DNA of 64,000 nucleotides from Clostridia bacterium (lineage in GTDB: Bacteria; Bacillota; Clostridia; Christensenellales; Aristaeellaceae), in assembly GCA_017469265.1 (NCBI GenBank), contig JAFUGS010000003.1:43639-107638 (forward strand), written 5' to 3'. A program made the position numbers and the translations under genes. Shown in pieces: positions 8,656 through 17,427 of this stretch (position 1 is its first letter; each line of letters opens with the position of its first letter). The notes under the pieces were generated by a model. The model saw nothing but the letters and a program-made list of their open reading frames with translations. It ran no database searches and was not told the DNA's origin.

Positions 8656-11600
8656 TCAGGCTTTGATCAGGCTTTCAAGCGTCTCAAACAGCAGATCCGG
8701 CTGTACCGGCTTGGACAGGTGGGCGTTCAGGCCGGCCTGCATGCTGCGCTGTACATCCTCATCGAAAGCGTTGGCTGTCAGCGCGATGATCGGAATGTCT
8801 TTGGCGTCGCCCCGATCCATGGCGCGGATCGCGCGCGTGGCCTCCAGCCCATCCATCTCCGGCATCCGCACATCCATCAGAATCGCATCGTAGAACCCTT
8901 CCGGGTGCCCGGCAAACAATTCCACCGCTTTCCTGCCGTTTTCAGCCCGGTCCGCTTCCATCCCCCGCATCCGTAGAACCATCTGCATGATCTCCGCGTT
9001 CACGTCCATATCCTCCGCCAGCAGGATATGCCTTCCGGCAAGATCCGCCCTGTTCTGTTCCTTCCTGGCGCGGAGATCCTTTCGCTTCAGCGCGGATTTG
9101 AATTCGTCCAGAACCGCCGCGGCGAAGAGGGGTTTCGGCAGGAAACTGTCCACGCCGGCCGCCAGCGCTTCCTCCAGCACATCATCCCAGCGGTACGCGG
9201 TCAGGATGATGATCGCGGATTCCTGTCCGATTTCGGCCCGAATCCGGCGCGTGGTCTCCACGCCGTCCATCTCCGGCATCTTCCAGTCCACAAGGATCAG
9301 GTTATAGGGCTGCATCCGGGCGCGGCGCAGCCTGACCATCTCCACCGCCTGCCTGCCGGAGTTCGCCATCTCCGACGCGATACCGGCCTTCTCCAGCACC
9401 AGCTGCGCGTGCTGACAGGCAATCGGGTCGTCGTCCACGATCAGCACGGTCATTTCGCCGGGGTTGATTTCTTCCTCGCCCTGCATGTCCGTTTTTCCGG
9501 AATCGGCCAGGGTTACCGTGACAAGGAAAGTCGTGCCGACACCCTTCTCGCTGGTGACGTCGATATGGCCGTTCATCATCTCCACGATGCTCCTGGTGAT
9601 GGCCATGCCCAGGCCGGTGCTGCCATATTTGTTCGTCGTGGAGGAATCCTCCTGGGAGAAGGTATCAAACAGCCGGGGCAGGAATTCCCTGCTCATGCCG
9701 ATGCCCGTGTCGGAAATCGTAAAGCACAGCGTGGACTTTCCGTCAAACCGGGCGGTCCGCTCCACCTGCAGTTCAACCTTTCCCCCTTCGGGAGTGAATT
9801 TGACGGCGTTGCCCAGAATGTTGATCAGCACCTGCCGCAGCTTCAGGTTGTCGCCAATGTAGTAATCGTCCACCTCCGAGTTGAGCTGACACCGGTACTC
9901 CAGTCCCTTGTCCTGGCACTGGCCGCTGAACATGGTGTTGACCGCCTTCAGCAGCTTCCGGAAGGAGAACTCCTCATTTTTAAGCGTGAGCCGGCCGGAC
10001 TCGACGCGGGACATGTCCAGAATGTCATTGATCAGCCCCAGCAGATGCTCGGCGGAGGCCCCGATTTTCTCCAGATACTCTCTTGTCTTCGGTGAAATCT
10101 CCGGGTCGTTCAGGGCAATGCTGTCCAGGCCGATGATGGCATTCATCGGCGTCCTGATCTCGTGGCTCATGTTGGACAGGAACGCGGTTTTGGCCTTGCT
10201 CGCTTCCTCCGCGGCCGTCAGCGCGTCGCTGAGCGCCTGCTGCTGCTCCATGGCTTTGCGGGTGGTCGCGTCCACGTCCACGAAGCAGGCGCCCACGCTG
10301 TCGATCCGCTGTTCACTCTGATCCCCGTCATATCGGACACGGGCAAAGCGGACGGTCTCATAGCTTTCCTTCCCATGGCGCTTCACCATGTAGGTGTAGG
10401 AAATCACCCGCTGCCTGCTCAGTCCTTCCCGGATGGCGTCCGGCTGGATGAAACGCAGGAATTCCTCCCGGTACGGCTCCGTGATATACTGTCCGGCATA
10501 GGCCGTCACGGAGGAAAGATACGGAAAATGTTCTCCCACCGCGAAGCCTGGCGTGTCCAGATCGGTATGCGCCTGGTAGCACACGCCCGCGTCCTTGTCC
10601 AGCTCCAGGAAATACACGCTCCAGTAGTCCGCGGCCAGGGCGGTGATCATTTTATCCTGCTGCTCCCGCTGGCGTTCCTCGTCCAGCAGCTTTTCCTGCA
10701 GGGCCAGGCGGTGCTCCAGCTCCTCCTGCTTCACCCGGCTGGTCGCCTCCGCGGTCTCCTGTTCCAGCTGGAGTTTGCTGTTTCTCTTGGTCTGCCCGAT
10801 GATGAAGCCGAACATCAGCAGCATGGCCACCACCGTCAGCGCCGACTGGATGACGCTCCGCCGTACCGTTCCTTCTGAAATCGAGCTGATCCGCTCGCTG
10901 ATGACGCTCTCCCGGATCAGGTAGGTAAGCTGCCAGTCCGTTCCGCTGACCGGGATATAGGTCAGCGTCTCCCGGATGCCGTTGAAGGTGAAGGAAACGA
11001 CGCCGCGCGTGGCGGACTGGAATTCCCCCGTGAACTGATCATAGGAGTAGGGCTGCTCGAAGACAGCGGTCTTCATGGCGTCCAGCAGGTTGTCCTCCAT
11101 GGCCAGGCCGCCGAGGACGGAATCCGTCAGGGCTGTGCCATTTTTTGTATAGATATTGCAAAAGGTGGCGTTGCCGGTATGGGTCGTCATGGAAACGCCG
11201 GAGAGCATTTCCTGCATGTCGATGGCCATAAAGCATACGGACAGCTGTTTCCCTTCAAAGAGAACGCTGACCGGCGCCGCGATAATGACGCGTTTTTCCC
11301 AGCTTTCCGGGTTGAAGATGGAAATCTCCGGTTCTGAAAGCGTCCGGTAATCAAAGCTGTAATCCCCGATGTTGTTTTCGACGCCTGCAGAGGTGTAGAT
11401 CAGGCCCTCCGTGTCCACGAAGGCAAACCGTTCCAGATGGTAGAGCTGCTTCATGCGGGTCTGATAGGCTTCCAGATGCGTCTTGTCCGAGATATCCTCC
11501 TCGGTCATCAGGTCAATGGCCACCCGGATGGTCTGGATCTTTTCCCGCAGGTTGTCCTCCACAACCTGCTCCCTGCGGCCTGCCAGCTCATCCAGGTACA

Positions 11601-11745
11601 GAAGGCTTACGGAGCGGACAGCCTCCTCCGTGTCGCGTCGGGCCTGCGTGCCCATCCACATGGTTCCGGCTACCAGGATGATGGTGAGCATCAGGCTTCC
11701 GAATATCGCGATGGTCGCGATATAATTCTTTCTGGCCGGTTTCAT
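8656..11745 (-). CDS. Hybrid sensor histidine kinase with two receiver domains
   Basis: A 1029-residue protein. In order: a membrane helix near the N-terminus, a ~280-residue extracellular Cache-like sensor, a second helix near residue 310, and a coiled coil of Gln/Glu-rich heptads. Then come a PAS-like segment, HisKA (NMSHEIRTPMNAI), HATPase_c (NILGNAVKFTPEGGKVEL, DTGIGMS, GSTGLGMAI) and two REC domains (LILVDWKMPEMDG and AILMDVRMPEMDG). It is a phosphorelay-type sensor; no HPt or output partner is adjacent. ATG 11745 was chosen because AGGGGTGG precedes it; 16 codons upstream are open but lack a site. Confidence 0.93.
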   Translation of the reverse strand: MKPARKNYIATIAIFGSLMLTIILVAGTMWMGTQARRDTEEAVRSVSLLYLDELAGRREQVVEDNLREKIQTIRVAIDLMTEEDISDKTHLEAYQTRMKQLYHLERFAFVDTEGLIYTSAGVENNIGDYSFDYRTLSEPEISIFNPESWEKRVIIAAPVSVLFEGKQLSVCFMAIDMQEMLSGVSMTTHTGNATFCNIYTKNGTALTDSVLGGLAMEDNLLDAMKTAVFEQPYSYDQFTGEFQSATRGVVSFTFNGIRETLTYIPVSGTDWQLTYLIRESVISERISSISEGTVRRSVIQSALTVVAMLLMFGFIIGQTKRNSKLQLEQETAEATSRVKQEELEHRLALQEKLLDEERQREQQDKMITALAADYWSVYFLELDKDAGVCYQAHTDLDTPGFAVGEHFPYLSSVTAYAGQYITEPYREEFLRFIQPDAIREGLSRQRVISYTYMVKRHGKESYETVRFARVRYDGDQSEQRIDSVGACFVDVDATTRKAMEQQQALSDALTAAEEASKAKTAFLSNMSHEIRTPMNAIIGLDSIALNDPEISPKTREYLEKIGASAEHLLGLINDILDMSRVESGRLTLKNEEFSFRKLLKAVNTMFSGQCQDKGLEYRCQLNSEVDDYYIGDNLKLRQVLINILGNAVKFTPEGGKVELQVERTARFDGKSTLCFTISDTGIGMSREFLPRLFDTFSQEDSSTTNKYGSTGLGMAITRSIVEMMNGHIDVTSEKGVGTTFLVTVTLADSGKTDMQGEEEINPGEMTVLIVDDDPIACQHAQLVLEKAGIASEMANSGRQAVEMVRLRRARMQPYNLILVDWKMPEMDGVETTRRIRAEIGQESAIIILTAYRWDDVLEEALAAGVDSFLPKPLFAAAVLDEFKSALKRKDLRARKEQNRADLAGRHILLAEDMDVNAEIMQMVLRMRGMEADRAENGRKAVELFAGHPEGFYDAILMDVRMPEMDGLEATRAIRAMDRGDAKDIPIIALTANAFDEDVQRSMQAGLNAHLSKPVQPDLLFETLESLIKA

Positions 11746-11806
11746 CAGGGATCCACCCCTTTTTTGTATATTCAATATTCCATATTTGACCATCCATCAT
11801 TTCAAA

Positions 11807-11835
11807 ATTATATCACAGAAAGCCACGGTTCGCAA
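11807..11835 (-). promoter_or_regulatory. Promoter for the hybrid kinase gene
   Basis: On the minus strand, TTGCGA at 11835-11830, a 17-nt spacer, then TATAAT at 11812-11807. The 5' leader is about 55 nt. Confidence 0.75.
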
Positions 11836-11839
11836 TTCC

Positions 11840-11915
11840 GCTTCCCGAAGCAAGCAGCGGATGCCTCACCCCCTCAAGGCAGGCTTTCATCGCCGCCCGG
11901 TGATCCTCTTTCTGA
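11840..11915 (-). pseudogene. Nudix hydrolase C-terminal fragment
   Basis: The minus strand reads EDHRAAMKACLEGVRHPLL. This corresponds to EDQRAALKAYLDGVKYPLL at the end of the intact Nudix gene at 7930-8412, and the DNA is similar over about 60 nt. Only the tail remains. It shows that this interval carries rearranged copies of nearby genes. Confidence 0.6.
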
Positions 11916-11967
11916 GGATTATGCGTTCCGCTCGCATGCACGGAGAACGCTGAGCGTTTGTCCGCGT

Positions 11968-12639
11968 CTACCGGAGGGTTTTCAGGTACTGCTTATGCTC
12001 GTCGGAAACGCGGAAACTTTCGATCGCCTTCTGGATCGCCTTTTTATGCGTCCATGGATCAAGCCTGCGATCCTTGATGTAGATGACGCTCTCCTCGTAT
12101 TGTTTCGCCAGCGCCATCGCAAAATACCACGCGACCATCATTCTGATATAGTAATCCTGGCCGGGAACCCTGGCGACCCACTCCAGATACACCGGGCTGA
12201 AATCCTCTCCGAGGAATTCGTTCATCAGCATCCGGATCCCGAATCTGACGGTGTATACATGCTCCGATCCCATCCATCTTTGGATCATCGGGAGGAGTTT
12301 TTCGTGGTTTTTTGAGAAGACCTTTGGGCTTGACTGATCGCATACCGGCCAGCAGTCCACATACGGCAGGAAGATTTCCACAGCCTTGACGCATTCATCG
12401 AAATCACGGATCATCGCGATCAGGAAGAAATGCACCTGGTTTTCCTCATAGTATCTGTGCGGAAGTTCCGCAAGAAACGCCTCCGCCTCTTCTGTTCCCC
12501 GGATTTCTTTCGCGATCCGTCGCAGATCAGACGTTTTAACCCCCAGCATCGTTTCCTTTGGAATGCCGGGAACCAGTTTGCTTTGAAAGTCCCTGTATTT
12601 CTCGCTGCCGAATGCCGCAAGCCTTTCAGATACGCTCAT
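11968..12639 (-). CDS. DNA alkylation repair protein, AlkD-like (full copy)
   Basis: A 223-residue HEAT-repeat-like protein with GIPKETMLGVKTSDLRRIAKE, HRYYEENQVHFFLIAMIRDFDECVKAVE and DPWTHKKAIQKAIESFRVS. It belongs to the AlkD-like family, in which characterised members excise N3/N7-alkylated purines without base flipping. Length is normal for the short Bacillota forms (about 220-235). The first ~104 codons are duplicated almost exactly at 17830-18141. Its upstream region also carries a copy of the lysS 3' tip, so it is probably one arm of a homologous duplication. Confidence 0.85.
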   Translation of the reverse strand: MSVSERLAAFGSEKYRDFQSKLVPGIPKETMLGVKTSDLRRIAKEIRGTEEAEAFLAELPHRYYEENQVHFFLIAMIRDFDECVKAVEIFLPYVDCWPVCDQSSPKVFSKNHEKLLPMIQRWMGSEHVYTVRFGIRMLMNEFLGEDFSPVYLEWVARVPGQDYYIRMMVAWYFAMALAKQYEESVIYIKDRRLDPWTHKKAIQKAIESFRVSDEHKQYLKTLR

Positions 12640-13013
12640 TTTACGGAATCCCCCTCACAGGCACACATTGTCAACGGGATGGACACAATCAAAAACCATT
12701 ATAGCGTGAACCGGAAAACGCGCTTTTTCCAATCAGCGTGAAAGCATTCTGCCAGCTTCGTTGGTCCCGCGGGTATGCTTCTGAGCCCGGCGTCCTTTTT
12801 TAACCCATCTGAAATTGTAGCAGATCGGCTTGAAAATGGCAACGGAAAACGCGTAAAAGCCCCTGCACTGCCCGAATGGGCGTAAGGCTCGATTCATCGT
12901 CACGATCAAAAACCCCGTCACCGGCGTGACTGGCTCCGATGGCGGGGTTTTATGATGCTTCATTCTGTCTATGGGACTGCCGCTGTCCGGAATCGGACGG
13001 GCTTCATGGTGGG
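12335..13013. repeat. Direct repeat arm A: alkD 5' part, intergenic region and lysS 3' tip
   Basis: This segment repeats 17835-18297 in the same orientation: the 5' half of alkD, the lysS terminator region, and the last codons of lysS (GGGCTTCATGGTGGG). Arm A differs at scattered bases and carries about 225 extra nt at 12692-12918. That insert is bracketed by similar CACRATCAAAAACC motifs and contains TCAGCGTGAAAGC, as at 8472. The extra stretch has no convincing gene. Confidence 0.8.
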
Positions 13014-13290
13014 AAAATCCTTCGTTCTATTTCATAAGTCTACACAAGCCTGTGTATCCCTATTTTTCAAGGTGTCCCGCATGGCCGTTATTATACAACT
13101 CTACGTAGTGTCACCTGCACAAATGCCCTCTATCAGGCTGTTTTTTGCAAGACCGAAATGCAGAAAGTTGCAGAGCGGTCATGTAGGTTGTTGCAGCTAC
13201 AAAATGTAGGTAATTGCAGAAGGTCCATCACGGACGGGTAATCCGAGGCCCCACCGGCACACACGCCATACCGGTGGGGCAATCAGTTAA
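13014..13290. mobile_element. IS21-like element end region
   Basis: About 277 bases without a gene. They lie downstream of the IstB-fragment/132-aa cluster and just outside the lysS-tip repeat. The stretch holds a 23-bp-periodic repeat array and a GC-rich hairpin (GCCCCACCGG 13248-13257 with CCGGTGGGGC 13271-13280). The base composition is more AT-rich than its surroundings. The exact element boundary could not be placed. Confidence 0.5.
13158..13219. repeat. Three 16-bp repeats at exact 23-bp spacing
   Basis: ATGCAGAAAGTTGCAG at 13158, ATGTAGGTTGTTGCAG at 13181 and ATGTAGGTAATTGCAG at 13204. The consensus is close to ATGTAGGTNNTTGCAG. IS21-family ends carry multiple transposase-binding repeats, and the nearby istB fragment supports that reading. 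Confidence 0.7.
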
Positions 13291-13689
13291 TCAAAACGGC
13301 AAATCATCGCCGTCAGATCCTTTGGAAGGAACCCGGTCGGAAACGGGCTCATCAGGATGCCCGCGGTAGTCTTCCGGGTTTTTCAGGTATTCCTGGTATT
13401 CATTTTCCAGGAAACGCAGGGCATTAATGAAATCCATCGGGCCACCGGATTCAGTGGCAATGAAGTCGCCGTTCTCGTAGGGACTGTGACCGCTTCGAAC
13501 CCAGCTGTGCAGAGCCTTTTTCTCTTCCGGAGTAGCATCAGGGAATTGTTTCAGATAACTCCGCATATCGCTCCAGTTCTTCCGACGGAATTCTGCTTCC
13601 CATTTCTTCAGCGTTTCGGCATCAACATGGTCGTAATCGAAATCATTGTATTCGGTTTCCCAGGGGCTGGTAAGCTGCTGCCTGCTCAT
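13291..13689 (-). CDS. Acidic hypothetical protein downstream of istB fragment
   Basis: A 132-residue acidic, soluble-looking protein with no signal or membrane segment. Tryptophan- and charge-rich stretches include KKWEAEFRRKNWSDMRSYLKQF and FLENEYQEYLKNPEDY, and the tail ends GDDLPF. Its ATG overlaps the stop of the IstB fragment (ATGA), so it was translationally coupled to istB and is probably an accessory gene of that IS21-like element. I recognise no functional domain. Confidence 0.6.
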   Translation of the reverse strand: MSRQQLTSPWETEYNDFDYDHVDAETLKKWEAEFRRKNWSDMRSYLKQFPDATPEEKKALHSWVRSGHSPYENGDFIATESGGPMDFINALRFLENEYQEYLKNPEDYRGHPDEPVSDRVPSKGSDGDDLPF

Positions 13690-13934
13690 GAGCTCACCCC
13701 CTGACGGCTGTTGGTCCGGGCAAAGGCCTGGTTAATACTGGACTCCCGGAGCCGGTTGTTTTCGCCGGGGAAAAGGATGAGTTCCACATGCTGGATCAGC
13801 CGGCCAATCAGTGCAGTGGTCATCCGCTTGTCATACAGGACATTCACCCACTGCGAGAATTCCAGATTGGTGTTCAGGACAATGGATTCCGGCCCGCGGA
13901 CCTTCATGTTCGCCCTCGTGCCGGAGCATATCAC
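13686..13934 (-). pseudogene. istB: IstB-like ATPase, C-terminal fragment
   Basis: The 82-codon frame contains NTNLEFSQWVNVLYDKRMTT and ALIGRLIQHVELILF. This is the sensor/C-terminal end of IstB, the AAA+ helper ATPase of IS21-family transposons. The Walker A and B regions and all of istA are missing. The left part of the frame (MICSGTRANMKVRG) does not look like IstB, so the break is near 13915. It is a non-functional remnant. Confidence 0.75.
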
Positions 13935-13949
13935 CGGGAAACTGGTGAA

Positions 13950-14010
13950 TGAGGCGTAAAAAACGTCACCGACGGCAGCGTCGGGCCCTGGGCCCGGCGC
14001 TCTTTTCTTA
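13950..14010 (-). terminator. Terminator region of recD2
   Basis: Just past the recD2 stop, the minus strand shows a long GC stem (GAGCGCCGGGCCC with GGGCCCGACGCT). A second stem (GACG...CGTC) then runs into TTTTTT at about 13961-13966. Confidence 0.65.
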
Positions 14011-14017
14011 TGCTCCT

Positions 14018-16741
14018 TTACGTCATCTTCCAGAACCTGGTGTAGTCGTTCACCTTCACCTCCGCCTGCAGGTACCTGATCAGGATCTCGGCGCAGGCAT
14101 GGCTGTCGCTGTCCGCCTGATGATGGTCCAGCTCAATCTCGTAGTAGCGGCACATGTCGTTCAGCCTGTGGCTCATGTTCGGGAGCACGGCCCGCCCGAT
14201 GCGGACCGTGCAGACGTAAGGCGCCTGCTTTTTCCAGGAGATGCCGTAATCCAGCAGGCATCTTTTCAGTACCCCCATGTCGAAGGGGGCGTTATGGGCC
14301 GCCAGGGTGCCGCCGGACAGGAGAGGTCGGATCCGCGGCCACAGCTCCCGGAAGGTCGGGGCCCCGGCCACCGTCGCGGCGCTGATCCCGGTCAGCTCCG
14401 TATTGAAGGAATCAAAGGGTTCTTCCGGATTGACGTAGCTGAAGAACTCCTCTGTAATCCGTCCGTTCTCCACCACGGAGATGCCGATGGCGCTCATGCG
14501 GTCGTTCCTGGCGTTGGGCGTCTCCACGTCAAAGCAGACGTACCGGTGGGCGTTCGCGGCGGAGGGCGGCAGGGAAAGGACCGGCGACGGGGCCGTCTTT
14601 CCGGCCAGCCGTTCCGCCAGCAGGGTGTTGCGCCCGTCCACCGTCACGTTTTTGACGCAGTACGCGACGGCCTTTTTCTCCCCCACCAGTACCAGAGCCT
14701 TCCTGGCCCGCGTAACCCCCGTGTAAAGCAGGTTGCGCTGGAGCATGGTGAAGTGGGTCATCATGACGGGCATCACCACGATGGGATATTCCGCTCCCTG
14801 GGCTTTATGCACCGTCGTGGCGTAGGCCAGCACGATCTCATCCAGCTCCGCCGCGTCATATAGCACGCTGCGGTCGTCGAAGAGGATAGTCAGTGTTCTT
14901 TCATCCGTGTCCATGCGCTGGATGGTGCCGATGTCGCCGTTGAATACTTCCTTTTCATAGTTGTTCCGGATCTGCATCACCTTGTCCCCGGGCCGGAAGG
15001 CGTATCCGCCCCGGCGCAGCTCGGGCGCCGCGCCGCCAGGGCTTCCCGGAGCAGCCGGATTGACGGCGGCCTGCAGCAGCTGGTTCAGATTCACCGCGCC
15101 CACCGCCCCGCGCTGCATGGGGGTCAGCACCTGGATGGCCTGGGGGTCCGTGCCGTAATACCGGGGCAGCCGGTTTCTGACCAGATCCACGATCAGGGTC
15201 GCGGCCTTCTCCGGATCCTCCGATCCCTGAAAAAAGAAGTCCGTTCCCTTTCCGTTGGACAGATCGGGATATTCCCCGTGGTTGATCCGATGGGCGTTGG
15301 TGATGATCCTGCTGGTCGCCGCCTGGCGGAAAATCTTTGTCAGGGTTACCACGGGAAACACACCGCTGGCGATCATGTCCCGCAGCACGTTTCCCGCGCC
15401 GACGGAAGGCAGCTGGTCCACGTCCCCCACAAGGATCAGCCGCATGGAATCCGGAACCGCCCGCAGCAGGGCGTACATCAGCACGATATCCACCATTGAG
15501 CACTCGTCGACGATCAGCAGGTCCCCCTCCAGGGGATTGTCCTCCCTCCGGCGGTAGCCCTCCGGCGGCTTGAATTCCAGCAGGCGGTGGATGGTTTTCG
15601 CCTCCATCCCGGTCACCTCGGACAGGCGCTTCGCCGCCCGGCCCGTAGGCGCCGCCAGCAGGATCCGCATGCCCCGGAAGGCGCGGATAATGCCCATGGT
15701 GGTCGTGCTCTTGCCGGTGCCCGGCCCCCCTGTCAGGATCATGATCTTGCTGGTTCTGGCGGTTTCGATGGCCTGGCGCTGCACCTCGTCATACTCGATG
15801 TCTTCTTCCGTCTCCATCTGCGTCTGCACCGGCCGGACCGGGCTTCCTTCGCGGATGCTCCTCAGCCGGTTCTGAACCCCTGTTTCCGAGTAGAAGAGGG
15901 GCGGAAGATAAATGGCGAAATCCTCGGTATCCGGAATGGGGGTGACGATCACGTCCTCCGCCTGGATCATTTCGTCCAGCGTCTCCGAAAGGGCCGCGGC
16001 CTCCGCCTCTAGCAGCCTGGCTCCCGTCTCCAGCAGCTGATCCCGGACGGCGTAGCAGTGCCCCTCCTCCGCCAGCTTGTTCAGGGTGTAGATCAGGCCG
16101 CTGCGCAGCCGCACGGGGGCGCTCTTTTCGAAGCCCAGCTTCCCGGCGATGGTGTCCGCCGTTTTAAATCCGATGCCCCAGATATCGTCCGCGAGGCGGT
16201 AGGGATTCTCCTGCACCACCTGCACGCTGTCCGCTCCGTACTGCTTGTAAATCCTCGTGGCGTGGGCGGTGCTCACGTCATGCCCCTGCAAAAAGAGCAT
16301 GATGTTCTTGATTTCCTTCTGCTCGGCCCAGGATTTCCTGATCATCTCCACCCGGGTCTGCCCGATGCCGGGCACCCGGGCCAGCTCCTCCGGGCGGTCT
16401 TCGATAACGTTCAGGGTTTCTTCGCCGAATGCCTGTACGATGCGCCGGGCGAACTTGGGGCCGATCCCCTTCACCAGCCCCGATCCCAGGTATTTCTCGA
16501 TCCCGTGGACGGTGGCCGGCATCGTTTCCTCGAAAGATTCAATGGCAAACTGCCTGCCGTATCTGGCGTCCACCTTCCAGTTTCCCTCAAGCAGCAGCAC
16601 CGCCCCCGCGTGAACCTCCGGCATCATGCCCACGGCGGTAATGAGATCGCTGTATCCCCTGGCGGTACATTTGATGACGGAATACCCGTTCTGTTCGTTC
16701 TGATACGTGATCCGTTCCACCACGCACCGCAGCCGTTCCAT
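14018..16741 (-). CDS. recD2: RecD2-like helicase fused to a DnaQ-type 3'-5' exonuclease domain
   Basis: A 907-residue protein. The first ~700 residues are RecD2: N-terminal OB/ERCC4-like part, helix-hairpin-helix repeats (GLVKGIGPKFARRI, LARVPGIGQTRVEMI), Walker A GGPGTGKS (338-345), Walker B LLIVDECSM and the motif VI region ATTVHKAQGAEYP. From about residue 728 an extra domain follows with CFDVETPNARND (DxE), AAHNAPFD, and HHQADSD (final H and D). These are the four acidic residues and histidine of a DEDDh exonuclease. RecD2 is a 5'-3' DNA helicase; the fusion suggests unwinding coupled to trimming. ATG 16741 has GGAAGGGAAGG upstream; an in-frame ATG at 16774 lacks one. Confidence 0.9.
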   Translation of the reverse strand: MERLRCVVERITYQNEQNGYSVIKCTARGYSDLITAVGMMPEVHAGAVLLLEGNWKVDARYGRQFAIESFEETMPATVHGIEKYLGSGLVKGIGPKFARRIVQAFGEETLNVIEDRPEELARVPGIGQTRVEMIRKSWAEQKEIKNIMLFLQGHDVSTAHATRIYKQYGADSVQVVQENPYRLADDIWGIGFKTADTIAGKLGFEKSAPVRLRSGLIYTLNKLAEEGHCYAVRDQLLETGARLLEAEAAALSETLDEMIQAEDVIVTPIPDTEDFAIYLPPLFYSETGVQNRLRSIREGSPVRPVQTQMETEEDIEYDEVQRQAIETARTSKIMILTGGPGTGKSTTTMGIIRAFRGMRILLAAPTGRAAKRLSEVTGMEAKTIHRLLEFKPPEGYRRREDNPLEGDLLIVDECSMVDIVLMYALLRAVPDSMRLILVGDVDQLPSVGAGNVLRDMIASGVFPVVTLTKIFRQAATSRIITNAHRINHGEYPDLSNGKGTDFFFQGSEDPEKAATLIVDLVRNRLPRYYGTDPQAIQVLTPMQRGAVGAVNLNQLLQAAVNPAAPGSPGGAAPELRRGGYAFRPGDKVMQIRNNYEKEVFNGDIGTIQRMDTDERTLTILFDDRSVLYDAAELDEIVLAYATTVHKAQGAEYPIVVMPVMMTHFTMLQRNLLYTGVTRARKALVLVGEKKAVAYCVKNVTVDGRNTLLAERLAGKTAPSPVLSLPPSAANAHRYVCFDVETPNARNDRMSAIGISVVENGRITEEFFSYVNPEEPFDSFNTELTGISAATVAGAPTFRELWPRIRPLLSGGTLAAHNAPFDMGVLKRCLLDYGISWKKQAPYVCTVRIGRAVLPNMSHRLNDMCRYYEIELDHHQADSDSHACAEILIRYLQAEVKVNDYTRFWKMT

Positions 16742-16774
16742 TTCCGTCACCTTCCCTTCCGTCGCGGCGGTCAT

Positions 16775-16957
16775 AGCAGTGAAAAGCGTTTCAGGGAGTC
16801 GGTTTTTCCCGGCTCCCTGCTTTGCTGGTTCTTTTTTATTCGTAACTGTTCAGTCGCATAACTAGTAATAAAAATGTAACATTTTACCAAAAGGATCCCC
16901 AAAACCGTAGGTCGAATACTTCTATCATAAGGAAATCAAGGGATGGAGGTGTTCGAA
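16775..16957. other. Gene-free AT-rich stretch between recD2 and the IS66 relic
   Basis: An AT-rich block between recD2 and the IS66 remnant. A hairpin (GGGAGTCGG...CCGGCTCCC) lies near 16795-16817. Promoter-like AT sequence on the minus strand could serve recD2, but no clear -35/-10 pair was found. It may hold the edge of the IS66 remnant. Confidence 0.35.
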
Positions 16958-17427
16958 GTGGATCAGTCCGAGCTGCTGCAAATGCTGATAGAGCAAATCA
17001 GAATACTGAACGAATCGAACGCCGCCAAGGATGCGCAGATAGCCGCACTGACAGAGCAATAGCGAAGCTAACCGCTCGGATCGAGGAACTGACGCACAAG
17101 AAGAACAGCAACAACAGTTCCAAGCCACCGTCCGAAGATCGGCTGGAGAAACCAGCGCCGAAGAATCTTCGCGGGAAGAGCGGTAAGGAGCAGGGCGGAC
17201 AACCCGGTCATAAAGGAACCGGGATGAAAACTGACCGCAGACCAGATCTGGTTGAGGAACATGTTCCGGATCCGGATGCTTCAGAACCGAGAAAGGTGCC
17301 GAACAATTTGCACGTGTGCTGAGCTTCATCTCAACAGCGGTGCGTCATGGCATCTCTTCTTTTGATGCCTGTCTTTCCCTGCGAAATGGCACTGCTCTTG
17401 CGCTGGTTGAAGGATGGGACGACTGAA
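16958..17427 (+). pseudogene. IS66-family transposase remnant with central deletion
   Basis: Three plus-strand pieces belong to one IS66 TnpC protein. The first starts at GTG 16958 (MDQSELLQMLIEQIRILNES) and stops early near 17060. A +1 frame then continues with KNSNNSSKPPSEDR and GGQPGHKG, the IS66 zinc-finger leader. The third (17299-17427) is the C-terminal tail, ARVLSFISTAVRHGISSFDA. The catalytic DDE core is absent, so two lesions (a frameshift and a deletion near 17298) make this a dead copy. Confidence 0.8.

Noticed and set aside
12733-12963. A 76-codon minus-strand frame in the alkD-lysS repeat insert
   Set aside because: No ribosome site or domain; it spans the terminator hairpin and a repeat insertion, so it is probably non-coding.
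13158-13219. CRISPR-like periodic repeats
   Set aside because: Three imperfect 16-bp units with 7-bp gaps are too short and too close for CRISPR, and no cas genes are present.
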